Shown: positions 18,322 to 25,704 of the stretch, one piece after another
Position numbering within the stretch: the stretch's first letter is position 1
Layout: every line of letters starts with the position of its first letter
Source of the DNA: Acidobacteriota bacterium
GTDB lineage: Bacteria > Acidobacteriota > Terriglobia > Terriglobales > SCQP01
Direction: 5' to 3'
Length of the DNA stretch: 64,000 bases
NCBI GenBank assembly: GCA_021818955.1
Contig: JAKASR010000014.1
Coordinates: forward strand, 1 to 64,000
Notes under the pieces: generated by a model
Told to the model about the DNA's origin: nothing
What the model saw: the letters and a program-made list of their open reading frames with translations, nothing else
Databases searched by the model: none
Translations under genes and position numbers: made by a program

Positions 18322-19082
18322 TGGCCCCAATTCCCTTCCCAATGTCCCAGCAAAAATGCGCCGCTTCCGTCGAGCCGGCGCTCATACCCCAGAGCGGCCT
18401 GGCCCGCGGCAAAGGCCTGCTCGAGCCGATGCCGGTTGGCCGCCTGCAACTGCCCGGCGCGCGGATCGCCGGCCTGTTTCCAGCGGGCGATTTCGGCGGG
18501 CACTTCCACCTTAGCGGTTACGGCAAAATCCGGCGCCAGCCCCTGCGCCAGGGTTTGCACGACCCGGGGCGAGCGCAGCCACCATTCCGCCACCAGGCGA
18601 TCGGTGGGCAGCGCGCCCTGCAAACGGCTGCTCGATTGGCCATACTGATTGGCAACATAGATGCGGGCAATCGCTCCCAACCGCCGCAGATTGAAATAGG
18701 CGTTTTTGATTTCCAGCGGATCGAAAGTCCATTCCATCAGCTCGATGCCGCGCTCCAGGGCGTCTTCCCGCTGGCGAAGCTTCAAGCGCCTTCCCAGACC
18801 GGAATTGCGGAAAGCCGCATCCACCGCCAGCATGTGCGAGTGCAGATAAATCCGGCCGTGACGGTCGCCGACAAAGGCCAGCGCGTATCCCGCCAGCCGC
18901 TCGCCTTCCCAGGCGCCAAACACCTGGCCTCCGGTCTTCGCCGCAATTAAAAACATGCGGCTGGGAACCAGGTCGGCATCGTCAAACCCCCAGACCCGCC
19001 GTTGCAGCTCGACACAAGCGTCAAACTCTTCCATGCGCGTCAGGGCGCGCAGTTCCAGCTCCCGCTCGATGGTGGAGCTCAT
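18318..19082 (-). CDS. GNAT-superfamily acyltransferase (COG3375-like)
   Basis: 254 residues. An N-terminal GNAT fold with the RVWGFDDADLVPSRMF opening, a GYALAFVGDRHGRIYLHSHMLAV strand pair (no run over this is needed to see it) and a GLGRRLKLRQRE acetyl-CoA loop. The C-terminal half is particular to the COG3375 group, usually encoded beside NAAAR/OSBS enzymes. It may acylate amino acids that its neighbour then racemises. Translationally coupled on both sides: its ATG overlaps the mazG stop and its stop overlaps the next ATG (both ATGA). Confidence 0.8.
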   Translation of the reverse strand: MSSTIERELELRALTRMEEFDACVELQRRVWGFDDADLVPSRMFLIAAKTGGQVFGAWEGERLAGYALAFVGDRHGRIYLHSHMLAVDAAFRNSGLGRRLKLRQREDALERGIELMEWTFDPLEIKNAYFNLRRLGAIARIYVANQYGQSSSRLQGALPTDRLVAEWWLRSPRVVQTLAQGLAPDFAVTAKVEVPAEIARWKQAGDPRAGQLQAANRHRLEQAFAAGQAALGYERRLDGSGAFLLGHWEGNWGQ

Positions 19083-19930
19083 GCGCGCTCCTCCCGCTTG
19101 GCTTCTTCCCAGAGGCGTTCGAGCTCTTCGGGAGTATTCCGCTCGAGTTCCCCACTCTGATCGCGCATCCGCATTTCCATGGTTTCAAACCGGCGCCGGA
19201 ATTTGGCATTGGCTTGCTTGAGCGCGGTTTCCGGATCGGCGCCCAGCTTACGGGCAAGATTGACCACCGTGAACAGCAGATCGCCCAATTCTTGCTGAAC
19301 TTCGCGCGAAGCCACAGTTTCGCCGGCAATCCCGGCGGCGGCAGGTTCCTTTTGCTCCCCAGCTTGCCCCGGCTGAGGAGGCATGGCCGCGGCGGCGCGA
19401 ATCTCGGCAATTTCTTCTTCCAGTTTGGCCAAAACGCCTTCCGCGCCAGGCCAATCGAAGCCAGCGCCGGCGGCGCGCGAGCCGAGTTTGCGGGCCTCAA
19501 GCAAAGCCGGCAGCCCGCGGCTCACGCCGCTCAGGCGGCCTCCGCCGGTATGACGCGGCTTGCGGCTTTCCCAGCGGCCCAGAGCTTCCTCGGCGCTCAT
19601 TTTTTTTCCGCTTTCATCTTCGAAAACGTGCGGATGACGCTCGACCAACTTCCGGCTCAGCCCCCGGACGACTTCATCAATGTTGAAATAGCCCGCTTCG
19701 GCGGCCATCTGGCTGTAAAACAAGACCTGCAACAGCAGATCGCCAAGCTCATCCTGCAACCCCGGCCAGTCGCGGCGTTCGATTGCCTCGGCCACTTCGT
19801 AGGTTTCTTCGATGGTGTAAGGAACGATGCTGTCGAAGGTCTGGCGCCGGTCCCAAGGGCAGCCTTCGGGACCGCGCAATCGTTTCATGATGGCAACGAC
19901 ATGATCAAAAGCGTTTTGGGATGTTGTCAT
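19079..19930 (-). CDS. mazG: Nucleoside triphosphate pyrophosphohydrolase MazG
   Basis: 283 residues, a little longer than usual because of an alanine-rich linker near 185-210. It hydrolyses NTPs/dNTPs to monophosphate and PPi, a house-cleaning role. Two MazG repeats are seen; the first begins LRGPEGCPWDRRQT and carries the EETYEVAEAIE..D helix pair and DELGDLLLQVLFYSQ metal site. The second holds QELGDLLFTVVNLARKLG. It is first in a three-gene coupled operon with the GNAT and enolase genes. Confidence 0.93.
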   Translation of the reverse strand: MTTSQNAFDHVVAIMKRLRGPEGCPWDRRQTFDSIVPYTIEETYEVAEAIERRDWPGLQDELGDLLLQVLFYSQMAAEAGYFNIDEVVRGLSRKLVERHPHVFEDESGKKMSAEEALGRWESRKPRHTGGGRLSGVSRGLPALLEARKLGSRAAGAGFDWPGAEGVLAKLEEEIAEIRAAAAMPPQPGQAGEQKEPAAAGIAGETVASREVQQELGDLLFTVVNLARKLGADPETALKQANAKFRRRFETMEMRMRDQSGELERNTPEELERLWEEAKREERA

Positions 19931-19990
19931 GCGAAGCTTTTACTTTAACAAAAGCGCCGCGCAATCTCCGACCCGGCACTGAAACCGGCG

Positions 19991-21073
19991 TTAGCGCAAT
20001 TTCGCCTTGGCGGAAGCGAGAACGGGAGCCGAGACCGGGTCCAGTTTCAACTCACGCCGCAGCCGGGCGATTGCCGGGAGGACGGGAACCGCGGGCAAAA
20101 TAACCGGCTGGTCATGAGGGTTGATCCAGATCGCATGCAGCCGCAGGCGCAGCACCTGATTATCTTGCACCCAAATTTCCAGCATCAGCCCGAGCCGGGT
20201 AGCGCGCGACCATTGCTGATCGAAGATGAAATTTCCCAGGCTGTAGAAAATATATTTCCCGCGGTAACGTTCGGCGGTTTCGATGACATGCGGATGATGT
20301 CCGATGACCAGGCCGGCGCCGGCATCAATGGCGGCGTGCGCGAAGGCGATCTGGAAGCGGTTGGCCCGAGGATGGTATTCCGTCCCGGCATGCATGGAAA
20401 CGATGACGAAACTTCCCTGCCGCCGCGCCGCGCGGACCGCGGCTTGCATCCGCCGAACATTCATGAAGTTCGTGCCGGCATGATGCGGACCGGCGGCGTA
20501 CCACGCAGGCACGACATCGGGAGAGTTGTAAGCGAGCAGCGCAATACGCTGGCCCTTGATCGTCAAGACCGCCGGCGCGGCGGCGGAAGAGGCATCATTG
20601 CCAGCGCCCGCCCAGGCAATGCCGGCGCGGCGCAGCACCCGCATCTCGTCGCGCAAGCCGCGCGGGCCGTAGTTCGGGCTGTGATTATTGGCCAGCGAAA
20701 GCAGGTTAAATCCGGCCTGGCGCAATAGCGGCGCCAGCGCCGGGTTGGCGCGAAACACCATCGCGCGCGGCGCCACCGGAGGTCCCGGCGTCAGCGTGCA
20801 TTCCAGATTGCCGAAGACCAGATCGCCGCGCCGAAGAGAATTCCGCACGCGCTCGAAAGGCCAATCGAGATCATGATGTCGCCGGATATGCATCGCCACG
20901 CCGCGCGACAGCATGATATCGCCGACGAAAATCATATGCACCGGAGTTAAATGGTTTTGAACCGCAACCTTAAGATCCGGACGGGCTTGCCGCATTTTGA
21001 TGCCGGGCAAAAGCAAAAATGCAGGAATTCCAATCAATGGAATCAAAGGCGCAATGAGCAACCATCGGCGCAT
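19991..21073 (-). CDS. CapA-family (poly-gamma-glutamate synthesis type) exported protein
   Basis: 360 residues with an N-terminal membrane anchor (LLIAPLIPLIGIPAFLLLPG). The metallophosphatase-like CapA fold shows FVGDIMLSRG, GNLECTL, LANNHSPNYG and GHHPHVIE, all metal-site landmarks. In Bacillus CapA takes part in poly-gamma-glutamate export; in other phyla these proteins are of uncertain role. There are no capB or capC genes here. The C-terminal 50 residues are basic. It stands alone on the minus strand. Confidence 0.85.
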   Translation of the reverse strand: MRRWLLIAPLIPLIGIPAFLLLPGIKMRQARPDLKVAVQNHLTPVHMIFVGDIMLSRGVAMHIRRHHDLDWPFERVRNSLRRGDLVFGNLECTLTPGPPVAPRAMVFRANPALAPLLRQAGFNLLSLANNHSPNYGPRGLRDEMRVLRRAGIAWAGAGNDASSAAAPAVLTIKGQRIALLAYNSPDVVPAWYAAGPHHAGTNFMNVRRMQAAVRAARRQGSFVIVSMHAGTEYHPRANRFQIAFAHAAIDAGAGLVIGHHPHVIETAERYRGKYIFYSLGNFIFDQQWSRATRLGLMLEIWVQDNQVLRLRLHAIWINPHDQPVILPAVPVLPAIARLRRELKLDPVSAPVLASAKAKLR

Positions 21074-21206
21074 GATGGGTAGAATAGCTGAAATGGATAT
21101 TCAGCAGTGATACACGGCAGAGGTAATTAGCGGACAAAAAAACAGCGTAATTTTACCTCCGCCGCTTCCACCTCAGACTTAATGGCAATCAATCCAGATA
21201 TATACG

Positions 21207-21236
21207 GGTGGAAGGAGGGCGTTTTTTGCTTCCACC
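21207..21236. repeat. GGTGGAAG/CTTCCACC inverted repeat
   Basis: In the gene-free stretch 21074-21431, GGTGGAAG (21207-21214) pairs with CTTCCACC (21229-21236), with a T-run in the loop. CTTCCACC recurs at 21165 and 21240. The same stretch holds the short element remnant at 21284 and the rpiB leader hairpin; I see no gene in it. Confidence 0.4.
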
Positions 21237-21283
21237 TTCCTTCCACCAAATGGCCTGGAGCGGGGCAAATCACGCGGAAGGTA

Positions 21284-21322
21284 GGCGGCACGGCCGCTTT
21301 TCCGACTCGGCCGTGAATGCTT
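21284..21322 (+). repeat. Minimal remnant of the dispersed palindromic element (R1)
   Basis: The left-end sequence GGCGGCACGGCCGCTTTT joins directly to the right-end sequence CCGACTCGGCCGTGAATGCT (plus T). Everything found between these ends in the long copies is missing. It lies upstream of rpiB in the same orientation. Confidence 0.7.
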
Positions 21323-21399
21323 TTGGATTGTTTTGCAGGTTGGGCTTGGATGCGTTCGCGGTGGAATGCAACGAAGCCGCGAGTTGTAATATGATGCTT

Positions 21400-21422
21400 G
21401 GCGGCGAGGCACTTTCGCCGCC
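21400..21422 (+). promoter_or_regulatory. Hairpin in the rpiB leader
   Basis: GGCGGCGA and TTCGCCGCC form an 8-bp perfect stem with a 7-nt loop, ending one base before the AGGA ribosome site of rpiB. It could occlude or expose the ribosome site, or be an operator. Confidence 0.4.
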
Positions 21423-21431
21423 AGGAACTTT

Positions 21432-21884
21432 ATGCGTGTTGCCTTTGCCTGCGATCATGGCGGCTTTCCTCTCAAGCAGCGCCTGTTGGCCGAGTTGCGC
21501 GCCGATAATGCCGAGGTGCTGGATTTGGGCACCAACAGTCCAGACCCGGTGGATTACCCCGACTATGCCGAAGCTCTGGGCCTGGCCATCCGCGAGGGGC
21601 GCGCCGAGTGCGGAGTGCTGGTTTGCGGCAGCGGCGTGGGCGCATCGGTTGCGGCCAATAAACTGCCGGGCATCCGCGCCGCACTCTGCCACGACACTTT
21701 TAGCGCCCACCAGGGGCGCGAAGACGACGATTGCAACGTGCTTTGCCTCGGGGCGCGCGTGATCGGACCCGAATTGGCCGCCGAAATTTTGCGAGTATGG
21801 CTGAAAGCGCGCTTTTCCGGGCTTGAACGCCATCAGCGCCGGGTCAATAAAGTGAAAGCATTGGAAGAGAAGTACTGCGGGTAG
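21432..21884 (+). CDS. rpiB: Ribose-5-phosphate isomerase B
   Basis: 150 residues, the family's usual size. It interconverts ribose-5-P and ribulose-5-P, feeding the pentose pool used by the phosphoketolase encoded 10 kb away. Landmarks are ACDHGGFPLK, DLGTNS, VDYPDYA, the CGSGVG phosphate loop, the active-site segment ALCHDTFSA and NVLCLGARVIG. An AGGA site lies 5 bp before the ATG. Confidence 0.95.
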   Translation: MRVAFACDHGGFPLKQRLLAELRADNAEVLDLGTNSPDPVDYPDYAEALGLAIREGRAECGVLVCGSGVGASVAANKLPGIRAALCHDTFSAHQGREDDDCNVLCLGARVIGPELAAEILRVWLKARFSGLERHQRRVNKVKALEEKYCG

Positions 21885-22019
21885 TGTTTATTTTTTTGCT
21901 TATTTCCTTCCTGTTTCCATCTACTATTTTCTGACGGCCATCACATTTGGCGGGCAAATCCCCCTGGCGCACGGCTCAAGGCCGGCAACCGCGGTTTATG
22001 CTGGTCACGGCGGCAGCGA

Positions 22020-23048
22020 ATGAACGGACGCGAACGCATTTTGGCCATGCTAGCCGGGGATACGCCGGATCATTTACCTTTCATGCCGTTCACCATGATG
22101 TTTGCCGCCGATCATGCCGGCGCGCGGTATTTGGAATATTGCACCGATGAACGCGTCCACGCCGAAGCCCAACTCCAGGTGACCCGGGCCTACGACATCG
22201 ATCATGTAAGCGTGACTTCCGACCCCTGTTGCGAAGCTGCCGATTGCGGCGCGGCGGTGAAATATTTTCCCGATCAACCAGCGGCGATTGACGAAGCTCG
22301 CCCGCTGCTTTCCAACCGCGAAACGCTGCGCGCATTGAAGCCGCCTTCGCCGTCAGAGGCGCCGCGGATGCGGAGCCGGCTGGCGCTGATCGAGCGAATG
22401 AAACGCGAGGCGGGCGCGGAGAAGCTGGTCGAGGGCTGGGTGGAAGGCCCCTGCGCCGAGGCCGCCGACCTGCGCGGCTTGAATCAATTAATGCTCGATT
22501 TTTTCGATGCGCCGGAATTCATTGGCGAAATCTTTGAATTCACGCTCGGCATGGCGCTAGAGTTCGGCCGGGCGCAGATCGCCGCCGGCGCCGATCTGAT
22601 CGGGGTAGGCGACGCCGCCGCCTCGCTGATCGGCCCGGAATTTTACCAGCAATTCGTCTGGCCCTATGAAAAGCGCCTGATCGAAGGGCTGCAAGCCGCC
22701 GGCGGGCGCACGCGCCTGCATATCTGCGGCAATACCCGGCCGCTGCTGGGGGCGATGGGCCGGCTGGGCAGCGATATTGTGGATCTCGATTCCTTGGCGC
22801 CGCTGGATGAAGCGCGAGCGCAGATGGGGGCGGGCCAGGTGCTGCTGGGCAATCTCGATCCGGTGCGGGTATTGCGCGACGGGACGCCCGCCAGCGTGTA
22901 CGCCGCCGTCGCCGCATGCCATCGCCAGGCGGGCGCACGCTTTATCGTGGGCGCCGGCTGTGAAGTGCCGCGCGATACGCCGCCGGAAAACCTGCGCGCC
23001 ATGGCGCGTTATGCCCGCGAACACTCGTCCGCCGCGGCCCGCGCATGA
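22020..23048 (+). CDS. Uroporphyrinogen-decarboxylase-family corrinoid methyltransferase (MtaA-like)
   Basis: 342 residues of the URO-D fold, but with the zinc thiol-activating motif of the methylcobamide:coenzyme M/B12 methyltransferases: His234-x-Cys236 in LHICGN and Cys314 in GAGCEVP. That motif is absent in true HemE. The protein should transfer a methyl group between a corrinoid protein and a thiol or other acceptor. It is translationally coupled (ATGA at 23045) to the corrinoid-binding gene that follows. No substrate-specific methyltransferase (MtaB, MtgB or similar) lies in the window, so the methyl donor is unknown. Confidence 0.85.
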   Translation: MNGRERILAMLAGDTPDHLPFMPFTMMFAADHAGARYLEYCTDERVHAEAQLQVTRAYDIDHVSVTSDPCCEAADCGAAVKYFPDQPAAIDEARPLLSNRETLRALKPPSPSEAPRMRSRLALIERMKREAGAEKLVEGWVEGPCAEAADLRGLNQLMLDFFDAPEFIGEIFEFTLGMALEFGRAQIAAGADLIGVGDAAASLIGPEFYQQFVWPYEKRLIEGLQAAGGRTRLHICGNTRPLLGAMGRLGSDIVDLDSLAPLDEARAQMGAGQVLLGNLDPVRVLRDGTPASVYAAVAACHRQAGARFIVGAGCEVPRDTPPENLRAMARYAREHSSAAARA

Positions 23049-23683
23049 CGACGCTGGAATCCATGCGGCAGGCCATTATTGGCGGACAAGCCGTCCGAAC
23101 GCGGGAATTGACCGCACAGGCTCTGGCCGAAGGCCTTTCGCCGGCCGAGGTTTTTCCCGGCGCCATCGTACCGGCCATGGATGAAGTGGGCCGGCGCATG
23201 CGCGCCTGCGAGTTTTTCATTCCTCAGGTGTTGATCGCGGCCCGCGCGGCGCGCGCGGCCATGGAACTGCTGCGTCCTTTGCTGGTTGATTCGACCGTGC
23301 TGCCAGCGGCCGGCAAGGTGGTTTGCTGTACGGTGCAGGGCGACCTGCACGACATCGGGAAAAATATAGTCATCATGATGCTGGAAAGCGCCGGTTTCGG
23401 CATTGTGGATCTCGGCACCGACGTGGCGCCGGCACAACTGGTCGAGGCGGTTCGCCAGCATCACCCGGAACTGGTGGCGATGTCCGCCCTGTTGACCACG
23501 ACTATGGTCAACATGCGCAGCGCCATTACGGCGCTGGAAGCCGCCGGATTGCGCGGGAGCGTAAAAATCATGGTAGGCGGGGCGCTGGTGAGCCAGGGCT
23601 GGGCCGATGAAATCGGAGCCGACGGTTATGGCGCGGATGCGCCCGCCGCCGTCGCTCTTGCCCGGCGGCTGGTCGCGCATTAA
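23045..23683 (+). CDS. Corrinoid (B12)-binding methyl-carrier protein
   Basis: 212 residues, MtaC/MtbC type. Residues 1-85 form the helical cap domain; then comes the cobalamin-binding Rossmann domain with DLHDIGKN (Asp100, His102, Gly105), the lower-ligand motif D-x-H-x-x-G. ALLTTTM and VGGALVSQ-W follow, contacting the nucleotide tail. It carries the methyl group for the adjacent MtaA-like enzyme. The family in Acidobacteriota is used with various one-carbon donors; none can be assigned here. Confidence 0.9.
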   Translation: MTTLESMRQAIIGGQAVRTRELTAQALAEGLSPAEVFPGAIVPAMDEVGRRMRACEFFIPQVLIAARAARAAMELLRPLLVDSTVLPAAGKVVCCTVQGDLHDIGKNIVIMMLESAGFGIVDLGTDVAPAQLVEAVRQHHPELVAMSALLTTTMVNMRSAITALEAAGLRGSVKIMVGGALVSQGWADEIGADGYGADAPAAVALARRLVAH

Positions 23684-23712
23684 TTAATTTTCGAATTTAG
23701 GCATCTTTGCCC

Positions 23713-24690
23713 TTACGGCACATAGACATTTGTGGCCGAGACCAGGTCAACATTGGACAATTCCGAATGGACCTGAACGGGTTGATATCCCGATTTCGTT
23801 CCCACCGGCGGCTGGAAGCTCAGCAAATATTGATGAGCCAGGTGCTGATTGACTTTCCGCAAATACGATTGGATTGAAACCGGGTTGCTTTGCGGGCCGA
23901 AGGCAAAGGAGTCGCCGCCGGTTTGGGCTGAAAGTTCGGAAAGGTAATCCATGGCCCAACTGGTGTACCAGAAGGTGTGGCTGAGGTGGCCGACGCCGGC
24001 CCAATAGATGGAATAGATGATTATGCCGGCGCGTTGCGCATTTTGGATGGCGCGGGTGGTATAGGGATTCGTGCCGCCGTTCAGCCAAAGCTCATCCACG
24101 CCGCTGGAGATCATGACCATCTCGCGCGGCGCGCGGGTGGCGGGCCAGCGCTTGATCAGCTCGGAGATGGATTCATACGGACTGCCGGCAAACCCGGTTT
24201 TCAGCGGCAGGCGCAGGCTGGACGCCACCGCGGCATGATCGGTGCTTGGCGGATGAGCAAGCTGGATTCCGCCATTGCGCATATAGGCGATACCGACGGC
24301 GGTATCCGCCGGCTGTTCGCGGATGAACCGCTTCAACTCGGAAAATTGTATGCCAATGGTATTGGGCAATTCCTCATCGAGCACGAGGTAAAGTTGGCGC
24401 CGGGTATGGGCAGCGCTGAGCGGCCGCCAAGCGAGCACGGGAATGTGCCGGCCGTTCATAAACAGCAACACATCGTTTTGAGGGACGCTGGGCGGAGTTC
24501 CGCCATGGAGGCTTTCAGCGGTCACAATCATCTTCAACGGCGCCGAACCACTTTGCGCCAGCGCCCGCGGCGCAAGCCGCGCAAGGCCGCCTAAAACGGC
24601 GAGCGCGGTCACCAAAAATAACGCTCGCCGCCCAAATTGAAACTGAGTTTGAACCGGTAAATCGTCTGTCATCCGGGGAGTGATTTTCAT
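23713..24690 (-). CDS. VWFA-related exported protein (acidobacterial type)
   Basis: 325 residues. I start it at the ATG at 24690, with GGAGG 7 bp upstream. A twin-arginine-like RR plus hydrophobic stretch near 21-45 serves as signal or anchor. The von Willebrand factor A-like region has a weakened metal site: LVLDEELPNTIG instead of DxSxS. A SSGVDELWL strand, TNPYTTRAIQNAQRAGIIIYSIYW helix and PPVGTKSGYQPVQV close match the VWFA-related domain proteins that are abundant in Acidobacteriota. The function is unknown. Confidence 0.75.
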   Translation of the reverse strand: MKITPRMTDDLPVQTQFQFGRRALFLVTALAVLGGLARLAPRALAQSGSAPLKMIVTAESLHGGTPPSVPQNDVLLFMNGRHIPVLAWRPLSAAHTRRQLYLVLDEELPNTIGIQFSELKRFIREQPADTAVGIAYMRNGGIQLAHPPSTDHAAVASSLRLPLKTGFAGSPYESISELIKRWPATRAPREMVMISSGVDELWLNGGTNPYTTRAIQNAQRAGIIIYSIYWAGVGHLSHTFWYTSWAMDYLSELSAQTGGDSFAFGPQSNPVSIQSYLRKVNQHLAHQYLLSFQPPVGTKSGYQPVQVHSELSNVDLVSATNVYVP

Positions 24691-24809
24691 GCCAGCCTCC
24701 ACGCGGCCGAATTCTTACTATCTTTGTGATGCGCGCGAAATCCCCTGCGTTTCGCCGCAAGCTAAAGTAACGCTTCAAGGCGCATTCCCGCAATATAGAA
24801 AGCCTATCG

Positions 24810-25065
24810 GCGGCCCGGGCGCTTTTACTTTCAGGCGCTGACGCTTTCGCAATGATCCGGCCGAAACCGGACGCATGGCGAATATTCATAGATGCCAAAA
24901 GTTTAAAGTTTATTGTCGTTAACAGGCGCGGGACCTAACAGGAACCCCGCGCTACGGCCTGCGAGCATGGCTAGAGGCAATTTCTTCGAAATTGGGCATA
25001 CTTCAGGCAATTTCTCTGAAATTGCCAATGACAAAAACTACTGCCCAACCCGGCCATTAACACTT
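24810..25065 (+). repeat. Dispersed palindromic element, full-length variant (R2)
   Basis: Starts like the other copies (GCTTTTACTTTCAGGCGCTG) and ends CGGCCATTAACACTT. The first hairpin is decayed (GATCCGG..CCGGA), the second is intact (GCGCGGG/CCCGCGC). The usual third hairpin is replaced by two AT-rich ones: GGCAATTTC-TTC-GAAATTG (24976-24996) and the perfect GGCAATTTC-TCT-GAAATTGCC (25006-25026). It fills most of the gap between the VWFA gene and tRNA-Asp. Confidence 0.8.
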
Positions 25066-25114
25066 CCAGCAGTAAAAACGAGCCTGATTGCTGACTGAAT
25101 ATAATGCAGTTTAA

Positions 25115-25191
<77 letters not shown>

Positions 25192-25254
25192 GCACCACAA
25201 CAACTCAAAGCTACAACAGCCCACGGCACCAGGCATTCGCGCAAAGCCGCCGGA

Positions 25255-25331
25255 TGGTGGGCGATATCCGGCTCGAACGGATGACCTTCTGCTTGTAAGG
25301 CAGACGCTCTAACCAACTGAGCTAATCGCCC
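25255..25331 (-). tRNA. tRNA-Val (TAC)
   Basis: A 77-nt cloverleaf with acceptor GGGCGAT/ATCGCCC, anticodon loop CTTACAA (TAC), discriminator A and an encoded CCA. First gene of the Val-Asp pair; 63 bp separate the two tRNAs. Confidence 0.97.
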
Positions 25332-25351
25332 GGCCGCAGGCGCCGTACACT

Positions 25352-25380
25352 ATTGTAGCGAATATGGCACTCGCCAGCCA
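25352..25380 (-). promoter_or_regulatory. Probable promoter of the tRNA-Val/tRNA-Asp unit
   Basis: On the minus strand TGGCTG (25380-25375) and TACAAT (25357-25352) are 17 bp apart, and the -10 lies 20 bp before tRNA-Val. Confidence 0.5.
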
Positions 25381-25444
25381 GTATCCCCGGCTTCGGCAGT
25401 CCATTTCTTTCACCGGCTGCCTTCAACGTCACGGAATTCCAGCC

Positions 25445-25636
25445 AAGCGGCACGGCCGCTTTTACTTTTAGGCGCTGATGCTTTCGCAAAGGTCCGGCCG
25501 AAACCGGACGCTTTGCGAAAACTCATGGCTGCCGAAAGTTTTTTTGTCGTTAATAGGCGCGGGACGTAACAGGAATCCCGCCCTTCGGCCTGCGATCTCG
25601 GACGAATACTTCTGTCCGACTCGGCCGTTAACGCTT
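25445..25636 (+). repeat. Dispersed palindromic element, reference full copy (R3)
   Basis: 192 bp. It opens with the hairpin AAGCGGC-ACG-GCCGCTT. A 16-bp near-perfect hairpin follows at 25482-25520 (TTTCGCAAAG..GTCCGG / CCGGAC..CTTTGCGAAA, loop CCGAAA). Then come GCGGGA/TCCCGC (25559-25581) and TCGGAC/GTCCGA (25598-25619). The last bases CGGCCGTTAACGCTT are roughly the inverse of the first. It ends 68 bp before the isomerase-like gene. Confidence 0.85.
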
Positions 25637-25704
25637 AGAGATGCGATACAAGCGTAATGCAGACTACATTCCCTACATTTATACCAGCGTATATACTAGC
25701 CATC

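Noticed and set aside
19925-19996. Another possible short element between mazG and the CapA-like gene
   Set aside because: It has GCTTTTACTTTA and CCGGCGTTAGCGC, but spacing and intervening bases do not match the remnants well enough.
21885-22019. Cobalamin riboswitch ahead of the corrinoid methyltransferase genes
   Set aside because: The B12-box consensus and the size of a cobalamin riboswitch are not present in the short leader.
24913-25098. A shared peptide (GAGPNRNPALRPA) encoded across element copies
   Set aside because: The frame is conserved only because the DNA is conserved. It has no start in common between copies and stops at different places.
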